From Luscinia megarhynchos (lineage: Eukaryota; Chordata; Aves; Passeriformes; Turdidae), in contig JAPFBE010000003.1 of NCBI GenBank assembly GCA_034336665.1, positions 60,307,352 through 60,371,351 on the forward strand: DNA of 64,000 nt, written 5' to 3'. How positions within the stretch are numbered: the stretch's first letter is position 1; every line of letters starts with the position of its first letter. The notes below the pieces were generated by a model. It worked only from the letters and a program-made list of their open reading frames with translations. It ran no database searches and was not told the DNA's origin. Below are positions 45,293-58,300 of the stretch, in pieces. Made by a program: the position numbers and the translations under genes.

Positions 45293-48200
45293 CTGCAAGG
45301 AGGAGACACTGGGTTTTCTCTGGTGCTTTTTGGGTTTGCAACTGTGATGGAACAGAGAGGTTTTTACTCGGGTTTTCAAAGTTCTGGAGCCGTAGCTGAA
45401 CACCCAGCTCCTCTCTGTATCCTGAAATCTAGGGAAGGGATAAAATCCTGTGCAGATGAAACACAATTCCATGTCACTCCTGTTGTTTTGCCAGTCCCTG
45501 CTCAAAATTACAACAGTTTTATTTGTACTAATTTAACTGGAATCAAATCCTACCTCTACTGACTTTCATTTCGCATGGAGAAAACTGACTAAATTGTGCT
45601 GGTTCTTGTTATTCCCCCTTGGAAACACAATTCACCAGTCATTTCTTCAGCAGTCTGGCAGAGGAGCAGCCCTGGGTGCTTCCTGGGCTGGGGCCAGAGC
45701 CTCAGGGGACATTTGCACCACTCACCTTTGGGTGCCTAATGAGGAGGCTGCTCACCCTTACAAGGTGGAGGGATGGAGAGAAGCTCCTTCACAAGATGCT
45801 CAGAGCATCAGGTCTGGCTTCCCAAAAGTTACCTATTTCTCCTCCTGGATATGTGGGGAGTTTAGGGATTTTCCTTCCAAGGTGTCTAAGTTAGTGCCTG
45901 AGGTAGGGTAGCGTTAGGAATGTGTGGCCAGAAGGAGTTTTCCTGCCTTTCTTCTCATCAATATAAAACAGGAGTAAGGATTAGGCTTTCACTTTACAGG
46001 CACTTTTCTCAATAACCAGGAAGGGAAATTTCACTTTCTTTTATGGCATCATTAAATACACTGCCAGAAGATGCACATTATCCCCATCTGCTTTTTTATG
46101 CACCTACTGTCCCTTGCATCTATTCATGAGGAAACTATTCAGGAGACAGACTATCTATTATTCTATATTTGTGAGAATGACTATAGTGTCCTATTTCTCT
46201 TTAAGTATTAATTAACCAAACAATTATTTAAATAGAATAGAATGGAAACCCGAGTTGATCCTGGGAAGTGGATGCTGTAGCTACAATAATCAAATGAGGG
46301 GGAAAAATCAGAAATATGCCATTCCCAAATTAAAATTCACACTGCATAATTTAAAAAAAAAAAACCAAACCTAGATTTATTATAGCCTCTGTAAAAACAC
46401 AGTTATGTACAGCTTATCTGGGCTTCAGATTCAATGCTCTGCTGAACTCATGCATTGATTCCTTGTGTCTGTGAAAACCACTATGGACATGGCCATGAAA
46501 TAGCCCAAAAGCAATCTCATGTGGTTAACTTCTGTCTGCTGTCTCCCAGTGGCATCATGCAGCCTTTTCCTGCCTAATCACTGTGGTTTTAGGATGAGGA
46601 CAGCAATAAAAACATCTGTTAATTCACTCCAACCTTCATAAATAGAGAAGTGCAGCAGATTCCATAATGCCATTTCTAACCACCATACTTTCAAGGATTA
46701 CCTTTAAAAACCCCTATGATCCACTAGCAATGTGGGTTATGTATATTAGGGCAAAATTTCATCCACTGTCTTCCTCCAGTCTGCCCTGGTATCTTTCCTC
46801 CTTCTGATTCCTCACTACCAAACTTTTTCTGTTGCCTGCTGTGTGTTTTTACAAGTTGTGGGTTAACTACAATGCACCTGGACACATGAAAATCATACAC
46901 TGTCAGGCAGAAAATCCACTGCAAGATCATTCCTTCTAGTCCAGTCACTTGATCAAGCAATATCATTTGCAACACAACTTCCAAGAGCATGAAGACTGTT
47001 CTAGGATTAAGAGGTAGGAAACACTGCAGGTTTTTGCCTGTAACATTACTTTTGCAAAGTAACCTTGAGAAAAAAAGTATCACCAACATAAAATGGCCTC
47101 TTCCAGATTGCACAAGAAGTTATGACCTCTGATACATAATTAAGTAATCTGCTAAATACAGAGAATCCTATTAGCAGTACATATATTTACATATGTGGAC
47201 ATTTATACTAAAAACAGGATGCAGGGCTTTGCTGTAATGACCCCTTTTGACTTTAGGTCAGTATTATCCATTGTTGTCAAGGTAACTACACTTATCTGAG
47301 CAATCAGATTCATCTCAGGTGCACACCAAGAATGAGGACTGGTCCTCTATCACTGCCTGCTCCAACACTCAACTGAGCTTCTCCTACAGTTTCACCCTCT
47401 TTCAGCCTGTCATTTCTAGTATCTAAATCCACTGGGTGTTGCTGATTAATAGCTCACTGTGGCTTCACGACAGTGAAATTCAGAAAGGCACCAGAATTTC
47501 CAGATTAAAGGTTTCAGAGTTTTTCCAAATGAAAAATCATTGTAATTTTAAAAAATTCTTTAAGAAGGAAAAACAAAGCATAAGGAAATCAAGTGAGTAA
47601 AAGTCCAAAGCCTCAGCAACATACAGCAAAAAAGGAGAAAATCCCCTTTCAAAAATCCACCTTTCATTATTTAAAATGCTTATTTTGCTTAGATCATTAA
47701 ATGATAATATTTAGGCACACAGAGTTGTAAAATGCTTCTGGATAATAGTGGGAGAGCTCAGGCCCAGTATTTTCTTCTTATTTAACCAGCCAAGAGCAGA
47801 GCCATTTGCTTCTAGCATTCAACTACTTTCAGTACTTCACCAACCCAAATTCAAACTGAAAATACTTTGGGCAACCCATCAAGAGGGCATCCAGCAATCC
47901 TGGGTGAAAACTCCAATTACTGATAACTCACAAGGCATTGTAAGCACACGGTGCAATGCTCAGCTCCAGACTGTTTGCAAAATCAGTATGGCCAGGCAGA
48001 TGCAGAGAAAAAAAATGCAGAGGATGATAGAAGAGCAAAGGAGAATATGTGAATGAGCAATGATGATGAGCCATGTGAACAAGTTGAAAGAGCTCCTTTG
48101 GAGAGAACATTTGTTGAGAAGCTATCTGAGGGAGAAGCAAAGGGAAAACCAGCTGGCAAGAACCAGGCAATGGCTTTGAGCAAAGTGATGCACGGCCAGA

Positions 48201-48472
48201 AGCAAAGACAAAAGCTGGGCAGGGGAGAGGTTTGGCAGCACAGAGGGGAGTTTGGTACAAGCTGAACACAAACAGCTTAGCTGTCAGCACAAATGAGATA
48301 CTGAAGATCAGCAGCAGCTGGGAGGAAGGATCTTGGACTTGGTGTGATGGAAGATCAGTGAAAGAACTAAGTGTCTTAGGGAGAATGAGGTCAAAGTCAG
48401 CACATGCTTAGATGCTGGGACAGGATGCTGAGGAGGGGAAGACAGCTCCCAGAGCAAGAAAGGTAGTGGAAC
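45293..48472. other. Upstream of LCP1 coding exons, no exon supported
   Basis: The acceptor at 45293-45294 shows that an LCP1 5' UTR intron begins here on the minus strand. No open frame in this stretch is splice-flanked or resembles a known family. The LCP1 promoter and non-coding exon 1 are not placed. Confidence 0.5.
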
Positions 48473-48514
48473 AATAAATAAATAAATAAATAAACAAATA
48501 AATAAATAAATAAA
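48473..48514 (+). repeat. (AAAT)n microsatellite
   Basis: Ten tetranucleotide units with one C interruption (TAAACAAATA) at about 48495. Confidence 0.95.
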
Positions 48515-51500
48515 GTGCCAACTAGAAATAAATTGAAGGATTTAAACATTCAGAAGGAAAACAGAAAACTCCCTGAGATGGTCTGAGATTTGGACATTCA
48601 TGTCACAACACTGCCTGGAAGTGACACTTCATTCTTGTTTGGCAAGCAGCATAAACCTGCTATTGCAGAAGCAAAACATAAAGTTGTGCAAATACTCTTT
48701 CCTCCTCAGAAGACTGCTGAGATACCAGTTAGTGTAAAAAAGGGAAGAGGTTGTCACCTAAGCTGCAAGAGAATACAAGCAAACTGATCCCAAAAGAGCC
48801 TCTAACAAAGCACTCCCCTCCCTGCCATCATTTCCAAACCAATATGTCACAGCTGTGCCCTAAAGCCTCCTTTTATTTGACCTTATCCTCAGAAGAACCT
48901 ATGACCACATTGATGTTTTAAGGGATCTAATAACAAACTCTTTTTAGACTGGAATATAAAGGAAGAACTAAAATAATCTCAAACCTGAACATAATTGCTA
49001 AATTGAAACACGGTGATATTGATGTTCTTTAATTTTCTTCTGGATTTTGAAGCCATTGTCAGAGGAGCTGCCTGGTTATGCATTGCTTGGCAAAGTGTAC
49101 ACCCACCATGCACTATAAATAATAAACAGCAAAGCCATTAAAACCTCAAGGTTTCCAAAGCTTGTATTAAATGGTTACCTCGTTTGATCTTTTCTCCACT
49201 GCTGTGGTGTTTAAGCTTTGTTGCAAGCAAGGCAATGCAAAGCTTGAAGATGTGAAATGGCACTTTATAGATAGACAACATTATCTTTCACAAATATATT
49301 TAGTCAGCAACAACATAACTGTGAATTTGGTGTCAAGAAAGTCAAAGAAACTACTAAAATTTACTCACTTCCTCCATCAGGACTTTGCTTTGTTAATGGA
49401 CTAGTACTGTGCTAATCATATGATAACTTGTCTGGCTGTTGGAGAGTGACATGACAGATGTTCCCTGACATATATAAATTTCCTGCTATCTTCTCTTCAA
49501 ACTTGCTTATTTTTTTCTGGAAGTGATGAAATCAGAGGCACTTGATGTTGCAAAACACAGCTGTCAGAGATTCAGGGGGTAGTGAGGCTGTCCCCCTGCA
49601 CACACAACTCTGCCTTTTTCTTTAGCAGAGCTCATAGCTCTAGCTCCTTTTCTCTTTCTTATCTCACTCACAAATTCGATTTCCAAAATCCAGCTGTCTG
49701 TAAGGACTGGGGAATACTTCCCCAGCTCTCTTCTGCATTAGGCTTTCCCTCCCAGCTGACATCAAAGGGGCACCCCAGCAATCCTCCCCCGAGGCACAGC
49801 CTGCCACCAGCAGGGAGGACTGGGAGGAGAGGCCTTAGAATTGTGCAGAAACTCTTGTGATAGATCTGGAGCGTCCTGAAGGCCAGAAAAAGTACAAAAG
49901 AAACCAAGAGTGTCTCATACATATTCCATCTTTATCCCATATTTATTGCACCTTTGCATACCTGCCTATTCCTGGTCACTCCTCAGAATACCTCTGATAG
50001 GATATTTCTCCCCAGAAATATTTCCCTCTCCCTTTCTCTCTTAAGATACCATACATAAGTCCATATATCCATATGCATTTCTGTTCAAATTATTTGCCTC
50101 AGCTGATTTCCTACATTGTGGAAGGGCTGAGGAGGAGACAAGAGAAGACGTTTGAGTTAGGTTTTGCTACTTTCCTTCTGGAGACAAGTTTTTCCATTTC
50201 CATAGTCACTAAAGGGTGAGAGAAAGATAAATCACACGATAGGTCTCATGTTGAAAGAATAATCAATGCTACAAAAATACAGCAGTGTGGCCTAGAAGTT
50301 CCTCAATTTGAAAGTTTCATCTTGTACTCATCAGCAAAAACCTTCAACTAAAATGTAGCAGGCAAAGCCATCTTGTTGATGATAAACCAAATTTGTTCTT
50401 TTGCATAACCTAGAATAGTTTATCTCTCAATTAAACTTCAATCTCAGCATATTTGCTACTATCATGCTTTTCTCCTATATATTTATTAGTATTATATTTA
50501 TTTCTCTTACAGTTCTGATCAAAATAATGTATATATATCCCTGCACCAGGAAGGTGATCCATACTGCACCCACAGCAAAATAGGATAGTAGCTTTAATGC
50601 TAAATTAAAGTGAGCTGCCAGTGATCATTTGCAGTGATAGCTCTGGGGTATCCAGCCTCCTTAGACAAACAAACAATCCCATCGATGTCCTTTATTCTTG
50701 TTTGGTGTCACAGCTTCCAGGCAGACTGAGTGGATATTTTTTGTGACAGCTTTTTTCTCTGCTCATGATATAAGATAAAAACCAGAGTTCATATCTCTCT
50801 TCCATGCTGCTGAGTTACTCAGAGAGCTGCTCACCATGGCTGACAAAACACAAACAGGTTTGGGATCTCATGCCAATTAGACACATTTCTTACACAAGGA
50901 CTTTCATTTTAGAAGCACAAATGGCAACATTTTCGACCACGTGAGGTGGTTCATTAAAAAAGTTAGTTTTTCATGTTGTGCATGTTAGGCTATGACACTT
51001 TCCCTACTGAAATAACTGCAGATGAATACGAGTATTTTTTTAATCTTTTCATAGGTGCTGAGCTAAATTTTAAATCCTGAAGTAGACAGAAACATACTTG
51101 GCTCTGTTAGCAATGAGTAACTTGGATCACAGTCCCTTCAGTTTGAGTGGGATCTTGCTGTTTAAATCAGCATTGAAGACACTGAGAGGAGCCTTTCTGA
51201 AGACATGGCAAATACTTCCTCCCTAGTACATTGCAAAGATTCATTATTTAGCCCTCAATAAATTACAATCTTTGCCTCAAAGGTTTTTTAAAAGATTGGC
51301 ACCTGCAACAGCAAACGTTACCATGTATGTAGGCAGTGGGATTATTAAGATGTTGCACTCTATCTGTTTCTTTTTCTTATACAATTTGGAAAAAAAATAC
51401 AGAGAAAATATATTTATCACTATTCAGAAAGAACACAGCGATGCCCATGAGTTATTTGTTAATGTTCCATTTTATAAAGGACCTTATTTTTCAATGTGAT

Positions 51501-54500
51501 GCCTTAGTCCTAAATCAAATTCTGGTCAACAGGGCTTAGGAAGGGAAAATCCACAGGGTCTGGAAAGAGATGGAGATCTCTTTCCAATATATCACTCAGT
51601 GGCAGGAAGGGCTAATCCTTCAAGGAAATTAAGACATTGAAAAAGCAGAGCTCTGAACCTATAAATATTCTCCTTATGTGTCTTGTATCTGTCAGATATA
51701 TTCTACTAGAGAGACAGCATACAGGTGCATATTATTTTTCAATCAGAGTCTGTAGAATTTTTCCTTAAAAATTTTTTTTTAAATTGATCCAGTACACTAC
51801 ATTTCTGGGTTGAGTCACTGACCTTTTCCATCTCTTTATCAACACAGGCTAGTTAGCTTTAAAGTGAGAGCACTTTTCCATAGATAAAAGAACATTTTGA
51901 TTCTCAAACTGGCAAACAGGTTCAGTCATTCAACAGGTGTCCCATTTGGCATGGAAATCCCTGTCCCACCTGGTTCCATCTTCACTAGCAGAGGTGGGGG
52001 AAGAGGAGAGCATCTGCAGGGTCTGCTTTGGATACAGGTATGAGAATCTATCCCAACTCTGCCCCATCACCACTGGGGTGGCAGATGGGCATAAAACCCT
52101 GGGCAGACAGATAAAATCTTCTCTTCTTACTCCTGTGTGCTTCAGCCTGATGGCAAGAGGTCAGGTCACAAAGTACTGACCAAATGTGCTGTGGAAGCCT
52201 GGTAACTAATGCAAGAAAAGGGGAAGACAGCCTCTGCTTCCAGCTCATTTGCAGAAAAACAGTTCCTCTGTGCATGGAAAATATTAAAAACATATTCCAG
52301 CTGTAAAAAGGAGGTTTTTAGATACAAATACGTATTTGCATTGGACTGGTTCCACAAGGATTTACAGTTGCTCCTGTGCCAGGAACTGAATTCTGTCCTC
52401 AGTTTTGCAGGGCACCTCAGTGATTCCAGCAGTGACCAGGCCCTTTCACCCACAAAATCAAACCAGAAAAAGGAGATCACATCTGAACACAGCCCTCCTT
52501 ACCAGCTGTGCTGTTGCTGGGACCCCCATCCTGCAATGGTGCCATACTGGGAGCTGCAGTGTGCAGTGGGAAGCCAAGCATGACCTGGAGCAGCAGAAGG
52601 CACAGTCCTCCTGCTCCCCTTTCCTCTGAAGGAAGATTTGGCTTTATGGCATGGCCCCCAAGCCTGCTCACTGGGCATCCCTCTCATGCCTCTCACATGC
52701 CACTCTCCTGCATGTTGGCACAGCCTCCATGTCCAGGATACTCTACTTGTTTCATCAAGGGGCAGGAATTTATTTACCATCCTACAGCCTTCCCCTTGGA
52801 TAACTTGGATAACTGCAAAAATGCACAGAGCATCCAACAGACCCTCCCATACTCCATCCTGCAGCACCTGAATACTGTTTCAAAGTTTTTCTTAAATATT
52901 TTTCACTTTGATAAATATTTTACGTTTTGTATCAGCATTTCATTGGAGTTTGCTGTTTTGCATGAAGGGGCTGGGTATGAAAATGAGCTACATTTCTGAA
53001 TGCACTGTACTCCCCTGATCTCCCCATCTCCTTCCTTCCCCTTTACTCAATCTCTTCCTAGTCCTGTCATGCTTTAAAAAACCATACAGTAATAACTTCT
53101 ACAGTAGGTTCTCTATCAAGATAACTCTGCTCCAAGCTACACAGCTGTGTTTTAAGCTGCTCATGACTGAAACCAGAAAGAAACAGGGTCAAAAAATTGA
53201 TAGTAAAATACAAGACAATGGAGTGTGTGGAGTCACTCCAGTTCAGTTGAGGAAGCAGATTCAAACCCAGTAATATAATGCTTCCCTTTTTTGACCGATA
53301 AAGTGAACACTGTCTTCAGCTTCTGAGCCAGTTAAATCTGGCCCTTGTGGCCAGGATGGCAGCAGAAACTCCTGCTCACGTTACCAGCAAGCAGGCAGGT
53401 ACTTCCCAGTCCCTCCTGGATCTAACATCACTTCTCAGTGGAGTTTCCCACCACAAAGGGGGTTCCCACATCTCTTGTCTATTCATGAGAGCTTCCCTCT
53501 TATCTCATCTCATCTCAGGAGACCAGACTTCTCCTGTGGGCAAGCAAAAGGGGAGGAAGGTGAAACACGCTGGAGTTTCTCTACGGGATGGGTTTCAGGG
53601 TGTGGTCTGCTTTCAGCAAGATGATCAAACCCCATCTGCTGAACAGCCAGCTGCATTTGCTAGAGCTCATCTTCACCTGACACCTGTAGAAGCATGAGAT
53701 GAGTCAGCCAGCCTGGTCTGTGACTTTGGTTGTGATAACAAAGACCTTAAGTTTCATTTGGTCAGTGTTCAAACCAAATCCATCACTATATGACTATACG
53801 AATCACTATATGGCAAAACCAGCAAGGCTACTCCTCTTACAGAGAAGACACTGGAGGCTCCTGTTCACAATACTACCACCTAAATAATCTGTAGATATTT
53901 GCAACTCAAAATTCATGTAGAGCCTGAACTGAATTCCCAAAGTAGACAAGGGACAAGCCTGACCAGATTCATCAGTCAAGATATTATAAGGCAAATATAA
54001 TGTTAGGACCACCCCATATCATTATTTTTAAAGCAGAAGTCCCTACTGTGATCAGGCTCTATCATGAATCAGTTTTATTTATCCACTGGAAAGTAAAATT
54101 ACATTTCTAAAAGCCTGATATAAATGTCCTAACACCCAGCAGATTACACTGCAAGCACTACAAGCCAAAATACATTATACTTATGAATCAGTGTTTCTCA
54201 TCACTAGAATTAAAATTACCTTTTTACATGGAACCAGTCTGCAATCTAAATAATGGCTTCTTACTTTATCATGCCCTTCCAACCCAATGCCAACTCCAAG
54301 ACTACTACTCTACTCAGCCAAAACCACTCTGCCAAATTAAATCCGTCAAAGACTTTCCTCAAGGTCAGTAGAAATGCTGTGCACAAGACTACTGAAAAAT
54401 CCTTCATACTAATATAGAACATGCTGTTTTTTCATGGCGACCACAGTTTCCTGTGCAGTTAAACTGCCGGGGTCCTCAGCGAGAGCAGCTTGCCAAAAAA

Positions 54501-55034
54501 CCACCAGATGCTTTGATCTTACCTCCTGGGTTCAAGCAGTGGTCCAAACTGTCAGAGCAATGAGCAGCTCACAGCTGCAAACCCAATGGAGAGGGCAGAA
54601 CTTCTTAAACAAACCCAAGGCCCCGCAGGGTGGAGGAGCTGCAAAGCAGTTGTCACTCAGACAAGGGAACTCTTCCCTTCCTGCCGCCCAACTAGGCAAG
54701 CCCAAGAGTGCAAGCCCAGACTGAGCCCAGAGGGGGAAGTGAGCAGTGACAAAACCCCATAGTGCTCTAGATGTTTTGTCTTTATAAGGAAACGAAGCAG
54801 CCTCTGGTCTCTACCTCTTCACCTCACTTCCCCTCCAATGGGGGCCATTTGCACCTCCTCCTCTCCCCACTGCTCTCACTCACCGAGTGCAACACGCTCA
54901 AGATATTTCCTCTCCTCACTGCTAAGGGTGAAGCAGTGACAAGGTCAGCAGTGACACCTCACCCAAGCCAGGCTGGGGCAGAGTCACCCGGCATGGAAAC
55001 TCCTCAGCATGGCCACGCAACCTCTGCCAACGCT
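48515..55034. other. Non-coding, probable LCP1 5' intron or flank
   Basis: About 6.5 kb of AT-rich sequence. Short open frames on both strands look random. A donor-like CAGCTG|GTAAGGAGG on the minus strand at about 52501 could end a non-coding LCP1 exon, but there is nothing else to support it. Confidence 0.45.
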
Positions 55035-55300
55035 TGACTGCCCTCCCTGTGAAAACTCCTTCCATGCAAGTGGTTGGAATTTCCTCTGATGCAACTTGTG
55101 ACCTTTTCCTTATCACTGACAAAAGGCTGGCTCCATCTTCTCCATAAGCTCTGATTGGGTTGATGTAGACACCAAGGTCCCTCTCCAGGCTGAACAAGCT
55201 GAGCCCTCTCTCCCTGTTCTCTGATCTGTTGTGCTCCACCCCAGTACCATCCTGGTGTCTCCCTACAGCTTGTCCAAGCCTTCACTGAACAGGAAAGCCT
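55035..55300 (-). mobile_element. CR1 LINE fragment
   Basis: Reverse-complement CR1: 'aaggtccctctccaggctgaacaagctgagccctctctccctg' and nearby words follow the CR1 3' order, with poorer match to the left. Ends approximate. Confidence 0.6.
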
Positions 55301-58300
55301 GAGAAAGACACAGCACTCCTCACATCACCTCACAACTGACACAGATTTCAAGGGCACATTTCCCAATGCACTGAGGGTCACATGTAAAACTACTTGATGG
55401 ATGCAAATATGAACCATCACTCAAGCTCTGACGATGCAGCTTTGCAGAAGCCTTAGATCTGAAAACACATCAAGAGAGAAAGGTTATTAATCAGCCCCAC
55501 AGAGTTTTTAAGAAATGTCCTGCCTTGACAAGATTCTTGCCACTTTCTGCAGGCTAAAGAATCATCCTCCAGCTTTTTCAACAACTTCTGTTCTGACTTT
55601 TACTTCTGAAAACAGGCAGGTGAAAGAAATCACCAAACTGTATGTCTTTAGTGAAAAAGCTGTAATTCACCAGACCAGCTGGACCATGAGCTACTTGCTG
55701 TTCTATGTATGTTATTGTATGTTGTGTTCAAGGGAGCCCTGTTATGAACAAATCTCCATAATTAAGATTCATCCAACATACATTTGCTCTATTCAGAAGT
55801 ATATTGAAACATGTTCCAGGCATTTTTGATTACTCACTTCTATTTTAAAAATACTTCCTCTATGGTATTTGATTATTTGATAAGCTGTGCCACAGCTCCT
55901 TTTCTTCATTTTCTAGGATATTTTACACCAGCCTGATGGCTTGTCCCAGCTTTTTCCTTACAGACCTTTTCCAAATCAGTAATTACTTCTGTTGGTCTCC
56001 ATGACACCCCATTAAATGCTGCAAAGTCTTTTCTGAGATAAGGAAGAAGGGCAGCAAAGGGATGTGTGCTCTAAATCTAACATCTTACTTGCACAGGAAA
56101 ACTGGGGTGGGTGTTTCCTTACCAGATAAATTTGCTTAACACTCTTAGCACCCTCTCTTGAGTTGTTACAGCTTAGGCAGAAGGTAGGGGAGCACCTCAG
56201 AGTTTCCACCATGCTGTATGGTATTTTATATTCATGTGACCTAGACTGAGCTCAACACTGTGTCCTCAGCAGTGACTCAATACCAGCACATCCCATAGGC
56301 TGTGTTAAAGCAGTGTTCAAACAAGCTTGGAAATACAAGGACAGCAAGGATGAGATTTGAAGTATGATGGATTTATGAGGCAGACATAAACAAAAATATA
56401 TTTGCCATGTGGATCATGATCCCTTTTTCTGCCTCATTTCTGCCTCTGCTGGGTTGTCACTGCATAGCTAATAATGCTGCCTCAAATATTATTCAACTTG
56501 GGTAGTCTTTACACACAACCCAGCTGAAGCCCTGTCATGACACACTATTTAAACCCTGCACTGCACATCCTTGAAACACCACATGAAAAGCAATTTTACT
56601 GGGCAGCACTGAAACACATTTTATTAGGACAGTGTGATAGTTATCTCCTACCTGTACCTGGTAAACTGGTACCTGTGTGATGGACGTTTGTGTTATTGCT
56701 GACAATGTAGGATTCCATGAGAATATGTCTCTAAAGCAATTTCTTAAACAGGGCAGGATACTGCAGGCTATTGCTATAGTACTGGTTTCCTGGAAGGGTA
56801 TTGAATTGTAATTCTACCATATAAATAGCCTGCATTTTGCCACAAATATACCTATGGCTAGGAACAGGCCAGCTGGTGTTAGGACAGGCTGTACTGTGGG
56901 ACTGAGTTAAATGCCCCTTACTGTCCCACCTCAGAAAAACAATACACTTGACCTACAGCTTCAGTTCTAGGGTCAAAATATCAATGCAGGTGATTTGAGA
57001 TTTATGTGCGTGAAAGGTAAAAAAGTTAAAAGAGAGGTGGTCTGCCAATTACAGGGAAAGACATTAGGAAATATTAAAGATACTTGTCTATAAATTAAGT
57101 ACCATAAATTAGCATGCAGTGTATTCAATCCCTTGCAGAATGAGGACTATAATTGTTAACAGACCATGCTCCTGAGACACAGCTGAAAAGGTCAAAACCA
57201 ATCTTTTCCCCCCTGTTGCCACCACTACAACACTTCAAAAGCCTTGCCCCTCATTGTCCCTGTGCCTGAAGGACCTTTCTTTCCGAGTACTTTTTGCAGT
57301 GCTGGCACTCCCATCCTGCTGCCTGTGCAAGGCAGTCACAGCTCACTGCAGACCAGCCAGGCTGTGGCACCACAGGCTCCAAACCCTTCCACGGCTCTTC
57401 TCCTCCTCACCTCTGCCCGAGTCACCCCACAGCTCAGTGACAGAGCACTTTCACTTCAGCCTCACCAGCCAACAGCTTCTCACCTTCCTCCCCTTCACCC
57501 CCAGGTGCCTTGGGGAGCCTTGGCCAGGGCAGAAACTTCCTGCACGAGGCTTGGAGGTTTGTTAGCAAGGTGAGTGACAGCCCAGAAAACATGCAGGAAC
57601 CAGCAATCCCACTTCCACCAATGAATGGGAATTGCATTTGAAGGATCTGCGGCATCTGCCTGAGAAGAGGTCCAGCAGCCTCTTCTGCCTTGGCAGGGCT
57701 GTGTTGTGGCAGCCAGGAGGGGTTTGCAGGGATCCCCAGCTGAGGAGGAGCTGGGCTCTGCTGTAGGTCAGTCATTTCCTTATGGACACTAGGGAAGTGT
57801 ATTCTGTGGGGGCCTTTCCTGGCACACCCACCTCTTGGCTCTCACATTTTTAACTGCTCACTGCAATCTCCCAGGAACTTTGCCTTCCTGCAGGCTGCTT
57901 CTGCTTCAGGAAATTACTTTCCCCAAGAGCCACTGCTTTGCAAAATCACACTCATATAATGCAACGTGTCCCTTTCCACACCTGATATGGTCTCAGGTTG
58001 TAGACCACGCTCTGGGATGGGAAAAGTGTGGTAGGGAGCAGAGTGGGGACTGCAGCACAAATCTTCCAAGCTGAATGAAAACTTCCTGTGGACCTTGCAA
58101 AGTGTCTTTGAGTTAATGACAGAACAATTTTAAATGAACCCTTTGAGGGGAACATCCTGCTCCATGAAAAACTAGGGAAAATCAAAATAATGGAAATTAT
58201 TTTAAAGGTAACTCCTTTTAACAAATAATATCTTGCTCATATATAAGTACAGAGGACCTGATCTAACTTCCACTGCAGTTTGAAGCTATCTGAACTGCTC

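Noticed and set aside
52486..52520. Minus-strand donor CAGCTG|GTAAGGAGG as LCP1 exon 1
   Set aside because: A single donor-like match is expected by chance in 18 kb; no promoter features were seen upstream of it.
57244..57775. Overlapping 100-113 codon frames
   Set aside because: Several frames on both strands are open together in a GC-richer patch; compositions are Ser/Pro/Leu-rich and match no family.
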